Origin: Rosa chinensis | Lineage: Eukaryota; Streptophyta; Magnoliopsida; Rosales; Rosaceae | DNA: 64,000 nt | Assembly: GCF_002994745.2 (NCBI RefSeq) | Contig: NC_037092.1 | Coordinates: 79,263,824 to 79,327,823 of the forward strand | Reading direction: 5' to 3' | Part shown: in pieces, positions 1-11,192 of the stretch | Layout: each line of letters starts with the position of its first letter | Numbering within the stretch: the first letter of the stretch is position 1 | Made by a program: the position numbers and the translations under genes | The notes under the pieces: generated by a model | What the model saw: the letters and a program-made list of their open reading frames with translations, nothing else | The model's database searches: none | What the model was told of the DNA's origin: nothing

Positions 1-349
1 GTTCCAGTAAGACTTCGAGGCCAATAATAAGGGCCTCGTACTCAGCTTGGTTGTTTGTACACTTAAACTCGAGTTGGAACGAATAAGAAAAACGATCGCC
101 CACTGGGTTTTCCAGGACAACACCTGCCCCTGCTAACGTTTCAGTTCTTCAACCATCAAAAAACAATACCCATGGCTGTAAGGAGATTGTAGCTTGATAC
201 CATATGGCGTACTCTGGAATGCGCGCCAAATCTGGTCGGGTGATAGTAATGGGCGCTATCTCTAACTCTCTCACCGTCGGGATATCCAAAGTAGGGTGAT
301 GTGCCAGAAAGTCTGCGATGGCCTGTCCTTTTACTGCTTTCTGAGGAAC
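1..349 (-). pseudogene. Second RNase H domain of the Tat element, start only
   Basis: Read on the minus strand, this continues the RT/RNase H frame past a TAA codon at about 348-350. It shows a conserved linker (VPQKAVKGQ, IADFLAHHP) and then, near positions 5-75, an RNase H block containing FKCTNNQAEYEALIIGLE. A second in-frame stop follows a FFDG motif near 170. The domain continues beyond position 1. The motif matches the additional RNase H found in Tat elements. The catalytic set cannot be judged because the domain is cut by the window. Confidence 0.8.
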
Positions 350-1975
350 TTATTGTAGCGAGAATTCGGACAAGGCCAATACCCATTTGCCAATGCGGCC
401 TCTGAGGATAGGTCGCGATAGCATGTACTTGACCAAGTCGGTCTGAGCGATGATGCAAGTAGTAAAAGATAACATGTAGTGTCGCAACTTGCATGCGGAG
501 AAGTACAATGTAAGGCACAGCTTTTCCATTGGAGTATATCTAGTTTTGCAGTCTGTAAGTGTCCTGCTGAGGTAGAAAATAGCATGCTCGATGCCCTCTT
601 CATCATCCTGGGCGAGCAGGCTGCCAATGGAAGCTTCAGCTGCTGATATATATAACTTTAATGGAAATCCAGCCCTCGAAGGAACCAGCACAAGTGGACT
701 CGCGAGGTAGGTCTTGATTCTGTCGAAAGCCTCTTGATGTTTAGGCTCGCACACGAACTCAGCCTGACCCTGTAGTTTCAGTAACGGGGAGAAGCGCTGG
801 ATTTTACCTGCAGAGTTAGAGATGAAACGTCTCAGAAAGTTGATCTTACCCAGCAGGCGCTGTAACTCTTTCTTTGTTCGTGGGGCGGTGGCATTGATGA
901 CCGCGCTTGCTTTGTCTTCAAGGACTTCGATGCCCCTCTGATGGACAATGAATCCTAGAAAATCTCCTGCTTGAACCCCAAACATGCATTTGGCTGGATT
1001 CATCCTGAGCTTGTGTTGGCGCATGCGCTCAAATACCTTTCTGAGATCGGTGATATGGTCACCATTCTTCTGAGACTTCACCACTACGTCATCGATGTAG
1101 ACCTCTAAAATTTTTCCTAGTATGTCATGGAAGATCAGGTTCATGGCTCGCTGATGCGTTGCTCCGACATTTTTCAATACAAAAGGCATAACAACATATT
1201 CAAAAACGCCCGCGAAGCCGGGACAGCGGAATGCCGTTTTATGTCTGTCTTCTTCTGCGACCGGAATCTGGTGATACCCTGCGGTGCCGTCCATGAAAGA
1301 TAATAATTCATGTCCTGCTACGGCGTCTACTAACATATCCGCGACCGGCATGGGGTAGACGTCTTTAGGTGTAGCGACATTAAGGTCTCTGTAGTCAACG
1401 CAGACCCTCATCTTGCCATTCTTCTTGCGAACTGGCACGATATTGGATAGCCACTTATTGTACTTGGCTACCTTGATAATACCTGATTTATGCATTTTTT
1501 CGACTTCCTCTTTAACGAGGACTTGGGTGTCAGAATTCATTCGTCGCGGCTCTTGTTTCACAGGCCTCTTGTCAAGGAGTGTTGGTAGTTGATGGCAAAC
1601 TAAGTCCGGTGACAGGCCTGGCATATCCTCATACTTCTCCGCGAAGCGGTCTTTGAATTCATGTAATAACTCAATGAGCCTCCGTTTCTCGCTAGGCTCT
1701 AAGTTAGCCCTGATGGCCATTTCCATAGGCTCATCTGCTGTTCCGAGATTGACTTTCTCGATAGGATCTCTGACTTTAGGAGGTGTATCATCCAATGCTG
1801 CTGGAGCGAGCTGAATATCTACCTCAGCCTCTTGTTCCTGGTCAGAGAGCTCCTCATGGACGACCTCTAAGGTGGCGACCCGATCGTAGGCCTCTTTCTC
1901 CACCAAGTACGATGATAGTCTTTCGTACAGCGAGTGGAAGGCCTCTATCCCTCCTTCTAGAAGGTCGTAATCCAT
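350..1975 (-). pseudogene. Reverse transcriptase and RNase H of the Tat element
   Basis: An open frame of 541 residues. The reverse transcriptase core is complete: the CVDYRDLN block, FMDGTAGYHQI (first catalytic Asp), the VMPFVLKN block and the YIDDVVV motif with the two catalytic Asp. The connection domain and a first RNase H follow (KLYISAAEASIGSLL, HAIFYLSRTL, RYTPMEKLCL). It ends with CAA-TAA inside a normally continuous region, so the stop is a secondary lesion. At its 5' side TAA of the preceding frame overlaps this ATG (TAATG), so it is out of frame with the protease segment. It is part of a retroelement polyprotein, not a host gene. Confidence 0.93.
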
Positions 1976-2880
1976 TAATCATTTAAGGGTTTAGGCACAG
2001 GGTGGCCAGGCCTTTCCAAGCCTTCTTTTGCAAGCGTCAGCCCCCACTGTGCCAATTCAGAGGCCGTCACCCCTGTGGGGCGGCCTTTGTCATCGATGCC
2101 ACCGACCTGTAATGGAGTGATAGGCTCTAAATAGTACCTAGCATCTACGTAGTTCGCGGAAACGGGAAATGGACGAGGGTCCGCTTGAATCACCTCCGCT
2201 TTATCTGTCTTCCGGTTCCACATAACGAGCTCCTGATGAAGAGTCGACGGAACACAATAGCTCCTATGGATCCAGTCTCAGCCCAGAATAGCACTGTAGG
2301 CCGCATAACAATCTGTCACAAAGAAAGCATAAACTCCCTCAGCTGGGCCAACCTTGATGCGCAAGAAAAGAAGTCCCAAGGTCTTTGTCACAGTCCCTGC
2401 GAAGTTCTTGAGCATAAGGGATGTGGACTGGATCTTCTCCCTCTTGATTCCGAGCAAGTGCATGGTTCTGGTAGTGACCACATTAACAGCAGCGCCGGTA
2501 TCTACCATGATCTTGCTAACCTTGATGCTACCAACGTCTGCAGTTATATATAGAGGTCTCATGTGCTGGACCATCGCAGGTGTTGGTTTGGTGAAGCTCA
2601 TGAAGAATTTTTTGCTATGAGCATCCTCCGTATCAGGCAAAGCCGCTTCTTCCACAGGTGTCGTGACCGCTGATGTGATCTGCAAGGGTTGCACACTGTT
2701 TTCCCCAGTTTCGACGCATTCTTGAGCGGCGACCGCCAGTGCATACCTCACGGGAAGCACGTAGACCATATTGCAAGACGTATCAACCACGTCGCTCTCC
2801 TCCATATCGTCATCTAGATTAAGCTTGGGTTCTTTGGAAGGGGTGTCAGTGTTGAACTGCTTAGCCAACCGATCGACCAA
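1975..2880 (-). pseudogene. Aspartic protease and linker of the Tat element
   Basis: The segment 2880-2278 has the retropepsin-type active site VDTGAAVN (D-T-G) and the downstream hydrophobic block ending AILG. A TGA codon follows immediately at about 2278-2280. The same frame then continues through WIHRSYCVPSTLHQ to a TAA at 1975-1977. In related elements an Arg sits between LG and DWIH, so CGA to TGA is the likely change, as expected for deamination of a methylated C. The protease itself looks intact but is disconnected from the reverse transcriptase. Confidence 0.85.
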
Positions 2881-2922
2881 CGACTCCTTTGTAAGGCCTT
2901 TGACCTCACACTGCTCGCGTTC

Positions 2923-5900
2923 TTATACTACAAGTGTCTGTTTGGGTGAGCGGGGCTCCGGTTCCCTTTCTGCGCTGACCTTGGGGGAGGCGACCACTAC
3001 ACTCTGGACCCTTTTTGGCCTCCAATGTAAGGTCTCAGTAGTCTGTTCCTTGCCCCTCAGTCTCTTGAAAACCGAAGGTTTAACCTCTGGTTCTTCGCAA
3101 AATAACCTACGCCTAACATGAGGTCGCCTTGTCGGCGAAGTTTCCGTTCGAGTTGGCGGAGGTATCCTTTCTTCAGTGATCCTGCAAAAAACACTGGGCT
3201 TGTCTGCCCCTGTTGCTTGTTTCTGGAAGCGGTGGGGAGCCACTAATGGCTTGGCAGCAAGTGCCTCCATTTCCTTCTGATACTGTTCCGGCGATTTGAC
3301 CAATTGCGAAGGCTTGATCAAGCCCTGATCCAGAGCCTCTAGAGCGCGCTTGGCTTCCCCGAACCTACTTTGCAATTTCCTTTTCCTGGAAGAGCTTATT
3401 TCCACTGCCTTCCCTTTTTCCCTGGTGTACCACTTTCCTTCTTTGATGGTGGTAGTTGGAGCAGGTGGGATGTAGGGCTTGGTTAGAACATCCTTTCGTT
3501 CGTTCGTGGCCTTCTCCGCTTGTTTTTGATCGACCGCGGCTGCTTTCAGTTTCCTGAACAAGTTGGAGTCCTTGGGGGATGGTGGCGATTCCAACCTCTC
3601 CTTGTCTCTTGGGCTAGAAGGTTGATAGTTCCGCGATGGTGAGGCCCACTTAATGGGCGGGAGAGAGCCAAAGCGAAACGTCTGCTCGACCTCTTCATGT
3701 GACACTTGGATGCCACACTCTTCTTTGCATTGCGAGCATAGGATCACTGGTGAGGCTTTCCCGACTGATTTAGTTGTCTGCTGCGCAGGAACCTCATCCT
3801 CAGTAGACTTTCCTTCTCGCCCCTTGGTATTTAAATCCAAGGTTGGTTTCCTCTGTTTCTTCCTGGACCAGTTTACATCGACCATATTGATCCCGGTGTC
3901 AGGAAAAGGGTTCAAGTCTACGAGCGCTGTCGCCTGTACTGGAGCTTCCACCTGCAAACTGCCATTATTGAGCCATACCTGGATCTGGTCTTTGAGTTTC
4001 ACACAGTCTGCGGTATTGTGGTTCCACAAGTTGTGGAATTTGCAGTACTTTTTCCCTTTCAGCTGGTCCGGTCTAGGAAAAGGCCCAAAATCGGTCTTCA
4101 CCATCTTTGCGGTGATCATCTCATCCAAGATCTCATGTGCCTTATTGGCATTGTAAGTATATGTCGCGAACTCAGGTTTGGTGAAGGCCATGGTTTTGAG
4201 TTTGACAGGTTCTTTGGATATTTTTAGCTGCTTCAGGGCTGGATTCTTTTTCCCGGTCAGCTCATAAGCAGCGACATCATTCTCCTCTTCTTCTTCGTCA
4301 TCCTGAAACACTTCTTCAGTGTGGTGATGGTAGTAAGGGTCATAGGTAGCTGGCTGGTAGCTCAGGGCTGCTACGGTGCGATGCTTTCCTGGCACATATG
4401 TCCCTTTGGATGCATTCTTCCTAGTGTCTGTTTCTCTGAGGAGATGTTCAAAGCTGCCTACCTCTGTGATGAGTTCTCCCATTGATTGGATCATGCTGCC
4501 ATGTTGCTTTTTCCGTTGGCGAGGTTCCAAGCCCTTGACCGCTAGTTTGACTAACTCCTTCTCGGGCAGGATGTGTAGCCGCGTTCTCTGTATCTTCTCC
4601 TGAAAAAGTAGAAAATATGATATTTTTATAACCCTTGGGAAAGGGCGCGAGCATCACATGCGGCGGGAAAGGTCCCTCATAGACCCCATCAACCTGATTC
4701 CTAGGATTAGCCAGCCTGATCATCTTTTCTACCTCGTCGCGTCTCACATACTCCGGACCCAGAGGTGGAGGAGGAGGTGTTGCCACAGTATGAAAGGCAG
4801 CCTGCAAGGGTAGTGCCTGGTTCAAAGCTCCTCCTTCTTCTCCTACATGTACCACGTGGGTTGTAGCTGGTGGCTGAAGAGTTACTGCGGGGATGGGCAT
4901 TTCTTTTGCCAAGGCTGTTATCTTAACCGGGTTACCCGTCTGGTCAATACCATAATAGCTTCATGGTAGCTCCTGATACACATTTTCTGCGTTGTCGCTA
5001 TCATATTGGATAAAAGTGGTCGAACCAGATGCGTTTCCAATAACCCTCGACATTGGAATCTTCTGTCTGGTGGTCTGTCCATCTGTCGAGGTGCCCTTTT
5101 CTTTGCTGCCACCGATAACCAGAGCTTGCACTTTGCCTTTCTGTGGCATAGCGCCAACTGTTGCGGCCGGTGTAGCGGTGCTGCTGCTAGCTTTCTCTCG
5201 CTGATTAGGCGGTACGTACTTGCTAGAGCCAGATGGCTGGCCAAGAGAACCGAGGAGAGCATTAGGGTCCCTTGAAGCCTTGTTCAGCACTTCTCTTGCT
5301 TGGTTCAGCTCGGCTCTCTGCATGGCCACCTCGGTTGCGAGGCCAGCGCCGTCCTTGCGAAGATCTGCCATATTTGATGCAGTCTGCTGAGTTTGGTTCC
5401 CGATGGACGCCAGGATCTCTTTTTGGTGTTGACTATGCTGACTAGTGACCACCGTGACATGAGCCCTTACTGCATTTTCTGATTGTGCGATCTATTGTTG
5501 GGTATCTACTGCATGTTGGGTGATGCGCTGGTCTAACTCGCGCATGCGCTGGTCAGTCTTCGCTTGTTCCCTTTCAAAATCAACGAGTATAAACTGGCGG
5601 TGATTTTCAATGTTCTCCAATATGATCGCGAACCTTACCTCCTAGGTCGCTCCTTCTGGAATAGGCTTCGCGACAAAAGCCTCTATTCCTCCACTTTCCA
5701 CTGTATTAGGAACAGCGGTAGCGACAACATTGACGGCAGCGCCTGCTTGTTGAGTAGTAACATTCTGGCCCTCAGTAGTGGCCGGGTGATTCTCTTCCCG
5801 TTCAGTAGACATGTCGGACGATTGAGCAGGATGAGAGAATTGTTGAGTTACTTGTTCTTCAGAAAGACCACGACAGTCTGCGCGAGAGTGCGGTCTGTAA

Positions 5901-5980
5901 CTGGAGGTCTTATGTCTTGAGCAGTTAGCGTAAACCTTTTGGTAAGGGTTTTCGCTCGACTTCCCAATGGCTGCGTTCAC
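2923..5980 (-). pseudogene. gag of the Tat element, fragmented, with its core missing
   Basis: Gag-like sequence runs from about 5980 down to 2923 in several frames (5980-5642, 5452-4961, 4912-4613, 4612-2923). The C-terminal part is long and charged. It has the Tat-type Cys/His knuckle KYCKFHNLWNHNTADC near 4050-4010 and Asp/Glu-rich blocks. The N-terminal part is Gln- and Pro-rich. Around 4612 the text jumps from the pre-core motif FSTFSGED straight to ELVKLAVKGLEPRQRKK, which lies after the core in related elements. The alpha-helical core normally found between them is absent, apparently through an internal deletion of a few hundred bases. Confidence 0.8.
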
Positions 5981-6019
5981 GAAGAGACACTATTACAGGT
6001 CTCACTGGGCGTGCCAAAA

Positions 6020-6832
6020 TGTTTGACGAGTAAATCCGGTACGGGTGCAAACTGTCTCTTTTGAGCGAGTGATTGCGCAGGCGTGCCAGCACCGTGGGGT
6101 GCAGTCGTCGAGGTAGTCCCTTGACCTGACTTCTTCTTCAAGCGCTGTGGACGAGGAGAGCACCAACCTCGCCACAGGGTTCTTCTCTAGCCTTTCGGGA
6201 AAGGACTTTTGCCTTACGGATAAGGACTTTGGGTGTGATCTCTTCGGTCACCAAATCGATACTCAACGTTGTAGGTCAAGCAGAGCAATCACTGGGAAAT
6301 CTTGAGAAAGCACGGGGTTTGCTAAAGCGTATCTTTAGCTTCGCTGGGTTGCGAGGGCGTTACTCTTGCTTCGCTGGTAGTATCTGTGGCAGTAGTACTA
6401 GCAGTCGGCTCGCGAGGAGACTAGGACTGGAAGCACGATCGCCGGGTTGATCTGGTGATGCTGACAGTCGGCTCTTGGAGAGACTAGGACTAGCGCACGG
6501 TCACCAGGTTTCAACGAGGTTGAAGGTTTGCTCCGAGGAGGCTTTGTAATCGCTGGGATTAGTTGATTTGAGAGAGGTCCTTGTTATGTCCTCGAATCCT
6601 AGTATTTATACCTAGGTCTTCGACTGTTCCTTGCTGCAGAAGGACTATTGATTGAAGTTCCCTATTCAATCTCTGCTACTTGACTCCAATAAGGTTTCGT
6701 TTTCCTTATGGACTACGGAATGGGCGAAGCTGTAACCCAAACCTAAGTAGGCTTATTTTTGGGCCGCAGGTATCGGCCCGCTGTGCTAAATCCACTAAAA
6801 GATCTTACCAAAATTACTTTTGGGCTCAAACA
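6020..6832 (-). repeat. 5' LTR of the Tat element
   Basis: On the plus strand the block opens TGTTTGACGAG and closes GGGCTCAAACA, giving a perfect 6-bp terminal inverted repeat (TGTTTG/CAAACA) of the TG..CA type. The inner edge abuts the primer-binding site. Length is about 813 bp. The flanking five bases on the right (6833-6837, ACACC) would be one copy of the target duplication, but the partner is outside the window. Confidence 0.85.
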
Positions 6833-8460
6833 ACACCCAAAGCCAAACCCATACCAATGCCCCATTGATCAAAACCTAAACAATAACATGCATGCCCCCG
6901 GTTTCACCAACCTTCCACCTATAGTGATTTAAATCACTTTGGAAAACCTCCAAAGCTAAGCCCATCATCATGCATGTAACCAAACAAACACCCAAAATAG
7001 GGAAAATACCCACATACATAACCAACCAATCATTTTAATACTATACTTTATCCAAAAAAAAAAAGTCATTTTAATTACACCAGAACAAGTAAAATGAACA
7101 ACTAGCAAAAATAAATATTATAATAATATGAGCTTAGGAATGAGTTGCTCATCTGTCAAATCTTTGAGAAAGAAAAGTATTACCATTTAAAGAGAATAAT
7201 GTATAAGGGATGATCATCGGTTTGGTCCATTAAACCGTTTTCATCCTTCATATTGTAGAAAACTAGAAATATCACTGTATTTTTCACCTTCAATTCCGTC
7301 TCACACTTTTGTCTCTACAAACTATTCTTAAATCACACTTTAATTGGATGACATTTTTGTTAAATCATTAAAATATGAAATTTTCTCACTCAATATAAAT
7401 GACACTTTATTCTGATTTTCAACATAAAAATGAAACCTTTTTTTTTTTTTTTTTGAGTTAAAGAAATATATTCATCACAAGCCAGAATAGGCCGTTACAT
7501 ATCCTTCCGCTGTCATTTAAGGAGATAGACAAACAAGAAGTTAGTGGTAGTACCCACAAGTGGTACGTACATATAATCCTACTCATTATACATTTAAATA
7601 CGTAGAGCCAGCGGATATCCTCCTTCAGTACTACTCCAGAGACGCTAGAGAGACAATGGGTGCACATCAGTGCTTTGGTTCCTAAATATAAGGAATTTAT
7701 TGTAAAAGACAAGCTAAAACATAGTAAAGGCCTATGGCAAAAACCCTATCCCAAAATAGGCAGCCTAAGAGCATCCAAAGAGTGGTCCACCACCAGAGCC
7801 CATCAAGCATCCACCCCAGACGACATGTCGTACACACAAGCCCCGCGGCTCCGCCTGACCTGCTCAGCTCCTCCAGACTCGTGCCGCCTTGATCTACGCT
7901 TCTGCGACCACCTGCCACTTCGACCCAAACCCGCCGCAACACACGCCAACCTGAAGCACGCTGGACCACCATCGAAGCAGAACCCTTACCGTCGGCCTTG
8001 CACAACACAACCAAGTCATCGGTCGAGATGTGATCGAAAAACCCGAGCCGAGGCTTTCTGCAACTACAGCGAGAGCCACCATCCAAGGAAACCCTCGAAC
8101 CATATTGGATCGAATACCCGTCTGGCATCAGACCCCAAGACGTTTGCGAGGTCGGAGGCCAGCACCCATCGGGTGCCGCCTGACGAGGTCGAATTCTCAC
8201 GAACGAAAACTGAGTTTTGTGTTTTTAGGGTTTCTCTCCAGGAAGAGAGAAATCTTTATGTGATGAAAATGAAGCTTTATGTTGATGAAAATTTGTTTAG
8301 GTTGATTAATACGAATTAAATATATATTTTCAATAGCCGCATTTTTCTCTATTAAAGAAAAAAGAAATTGATCCTCAAAAAAAATAAAAAATAATAATTG
8401 CACAAAGGGCAAAAAAGGCAGCAAAATGACCAGTAAGTATCTAGTAAACCCGTTTCAAAG
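6833..8460. other. Intergenic DNA with a LINE-like 3' fragment
   Basis: AT-rich DNA without a convincing gene. From about 7438 a run of 17 T is followed by about 800 bp, GC-richer between 7740 and 8200. The first 120 bp resemble 47160-47270 (ATTCATCACA, GCTGTCAT, ATAGACAAACA and GGTACGTA in the same order). A poly(T) head followed by shared sequence fits a minus-strand LINE tail of one family. No reverse transcriptase or other domain is visible. Confidence 0.5.
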
Positions 8461-8464
8461 TCAC

Positions 8465-8537
8465 GATGAGATTTACTTGCTCTCTCCAAAAGCAAGAAAC
8501 CACGGCACTGTAATCCAACTTCAACCCAATTTTCTGG
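8465..8537 (+). other. Possible 5'UTR exon of the exonuclease gene
   Basis: A possible leader exon ending at CTG|GTATGC near 8537, with the intron closing at GACCAG just before the ATG at 9750. The intron would be about 1.2 kb, T-rich and non-coding. This is inferred from splice signals only. No transcript evidence is available. Confidence 0.35.
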
Positions 8538-9749
8538 TATGCTACATTCCTTCTCTGCGATTTCTTAGATTTGGTCTTGTTTTTCTTTTGGGTCCATTTT
8601 AACCCCTAAAGGCAACGTTCTTCTGTGCCTATAGGGTCTGATATAGCCTGAATTTGTGTCTCTGGTTGCGATGGTTTCTCGATTTGTAATCTGGGTATTG
8701 TGTTCCACTCGTACAGCAATAATATTTATCTTTGATTTGAAAATTTTGGTGAGGTAGTTGTGTAAAAGATACTTACTTGAAGTATGATCAGCTTGCTTTT
8801 TATTTTTTATGAATGCTAAAAGTTTCTTTCTCTAGTCATGTAAATTTGTAATATGACTTTGATGAGTTTTGGGTTTGGTAAACAAACTTATATTAATCAA
8901 AAGAAGAAGGAAAAATAATTTTTTCCCTTCTTAGGAGGGTTTAAGCAATTTGTGTCTATTAGATGAATATGGCTGGTTCACAGGTATTCTAATGTGTTAA
9001 AAAGTAGGAAATCTCTCATATTCTTATGAGAATTGTGATCCTATATTAGTGTTTTTGAAAATTGTGATCCATTTTTGACAGCACTATGATTTTGTGTTAG
9101 TTCTTATATTAAAAACGGTAACATATATATTGAAAAGTTGAAACAGTATTCCACTAAAACTGAAGCAATTGGGGTTGATCTTTGAGGGAGGCATATGTTT
9201 GGTATTGGTGCCACAGTAACAAGTCTGTGTAATGCTGGTAGGTTTGGATTAAGCCCACTGACAGAGTAGGGATTTCTTTGGCTTCTTATTTTGTCTTATG
9301 GCTTGTATTTTGGATTGCGTTGTAGAATAAGTAGAGGGAAAGGGAGAGTGTTTCTTGTCCGCTGCATCTTTGCTATCTCAGTGGCATGTTCTTTAAACCC
9401 AGCTTGTGGGGTTATATTGGTGAGGTTCTAGTCCTGCCATCTCCTTCCTCCTTTTATCGAGTTAACAGTTATATGGCTTTTGGAATGTTTTAGTGATGAC
9501 TGAAAAAATACAAAGCTCTTTTACAAGTTCATGGCACATTTTGGTACTTTTTGGAGATGAAGTATAACTGCCAGCTTTGGTTGACTAAGTAGAACAGCCA
9601 TTTGTTGTTGCGTGAAGTAATTTTAAGTTTTGTGGAAGTTATGTTAATTTATAAGGATGAAGCATTCTCATATGGTTTTGTTTCTCTTTTCAGTACTAGT
9701 TGGTTCAAAACATCAAGTTTCTTATATTTATCTTGTTTTGAAGACCAGA

Positions 9750-10376
9750 ATGGCCATCAGCATAGTAGACCACGAATTGCCATACGACACCCACAATCTC
9801 TACGATGTAACATTTTACAATGATCAAATCCACACCCTAGTCACTCACAGCGCACCCATGGTGGAATCCTGGCTCTCTGAAATCATGCCCATAATCAATG
9901 AAAACCCAATTGTAGGCCTGGACGTGGAGTGGCGTCCTAATTTTAACAGCAACAGCGACCACCCAATTGCGACCTTGCAGCTTTGTGTGGACCATCGTTG
10001 CCTCATCTTCCAACTCATCCACGCCCAGAACATCCCACAATCGCTCTTTGATTTTCTTGCTAATGGCAGTTACAAATTTGTGGGTGCTGGGATCCAGAAT
10101 GATACAGAGAAGCTCCTTCTGGACTATGACTTGAAGGTGACCAATACTGTTAATCTTGGGGCTTTGGCAGCGACTAAATTGGGTAGGAGTGAGTTGAAGA
10201 ATGCTGGGTTGAAGGGCCTGTCTAAAGAGGTGCTTAGGAAGGAGCTCCAGAAGTCTAGGAAGGTGACAATGAGTAGGTGGGATAATGAGTGGCTCACTTG
10301 TAATCAGGTTCAGTATGCTTGTATTGATGCTTTTATTTCCTCTGAGATTGGGAGGCAGTTAACTGCCATGGCTTGA
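9750..10376 (+). CDS. DEDDy 3'-5' exonuclease, WRN exonuclease-like
   Basis: A 208-residue protein of the DnaQ-like, Werner-syndrome-exonuclease-like family of plants, which removes nucleotides from the 3' end of nucleic acids. The three exonuclease motifs are visible: Exo I GLDVEWRP (D58, E60), Exo II VGAGIQNDTEKL (D118) and Exo III YACIDAF (Y189, D193), so the DEDDy metal-binding set is complete. I start at ATG 9750 because a pyrimidine-rich stretch and CAG acceptor lie directly before it. The open frame extends upstream to 9657, but those residues look like intron or leader. Length fits the single-domain plant proteins. It lacks helicase and HRDC domains. Natural substrate and partner cannot be read from the sequence. 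Confidence 0.9.
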   Translation: MAISIVDHELPYDTHNLYDVTFYNDQIHTLVTHSAPMVESWLSEIMPIINENPIVGLDVEWRPNFNSNSDHPIATLQLCVDHRCLIFQLIHAQNIPQSLFDFLANGSYKFVGAGIQNDTEKLLLDYDLKVTNTVNLGALAATKLGRSELKNAGLKGLSKEVLRKELQKSRKVTMSRWDNEWLTCNQVQYACIDAFISSEIGRQLTAMA

Positions 10377-11192
10377 TTGCCAATGAATGGTTTCTGAGAT
10401 TTGGTCAGCAGGAAGTTTCATCTCTAACCAGATTTAGAATAATTCATCGACTGGCCTTCTATGTTTTCGATTTTAGAGTTGTGGCAGCATAATTTTTTAG
10501 GATTATCATGGTGGTGTTATTAAACAAGCTTTGATGTTATGGAACACTTTTCCTGTTTATCACATGTTATTGAGAGTGCTACTGCTATCAGTGTGATTTT
10601 ATTTCTTGCCGATATTCTTTTCTTTATTTATTTTATTATCTCGGCCATTAAGCATGTTGTATTCTCGTCTAAAGGAGATTTCAATAATGCACCTTTGAAC
10701 TGGGGCAGAGCCATATCAATCTACCAACAAAAGGAACTCGATCACGTTGTTATGCTTCACTCTCTTGCAATAAACATTCTTCTCACATTGTTTGCTTTCT
10801 CTGCTATGGAGAATTTCTAATTTCGTCGAAGGATGCAACACCTATAAGTGAAAACAGAAAATTGTCGAAACATATAACTGGATGAAAAACCCATGGGATC
10901 ACTGAATTGAATCATGGTCGATCTCTCCCTTGAATTTGAACTTCTGTGCAATTCCCAGATATAGCCCTATAGATGGTTCTAATTTTTTTATTAGGGTAGA
11001 ATCATGAACAAAGTTACAAAACATCCCATTTTTCATCATCCATGAGTCACATAAGATGCCTTATACAAAACTGAGATATATATAGGATTATGATTAAGCA
11101 AAATCCAAAAACAAACCATTTGAAAAACGTTAAAATATATAAGGAATTCTTAAACACCAAGAAAGAAAACAATAATAAATTTCGGTTTAACT
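10377..11192. other. 3' flank and intergenic DNA
   Basis: Contains the likely 3'UTR of the exonuclease gene and the 3' flank of the convergent zinc-finger gene. An ORF at 10539-10820 has no recognisable domain and plant-UTR-like composition, so I do not call it. Confidence 0.6.

Larger units (their letters stand above)
1..6019 (-). mobile_element. Ty3 (Tat-type) LTR retrotransposon, internal region, partial and decayed
   Basis: On the minus strand the order is LTR, primer-binding site, gag, aspartic protease, reverse transcriptase, RNase H and then the start of a second RNase H at the left window edge. Integrase and the 3' LTR lie outside. A second RNase H with a TNNQAEYEAL motif after the usual one is typical of the Tat lineage of plant Ty3 elements (family knowledge). 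The primer-binding site is next to the LTR near 6000-6017, where the minus strand reads TGGCACGCCCAGTGAGACC. Several in-frame stops and frame changes show that the copy cannot make an intact polyprotein. Confidence 0.93.

Noticed and set aside
7697..8200. Minus-strand ORF of 167 codons in a GC-richer stretch
   Set aside because: No domain, overlapping open frames on the other strand, and it lies behind a poly(T) head like LINE tails in this window.
10539..10820. 93-codon plus ORF with hydrophobic segments
   Set aside because: It follows the exonuclease stop directly, has no conserved motif and fits a 3'UTR. Not enough to call a membrane protein.
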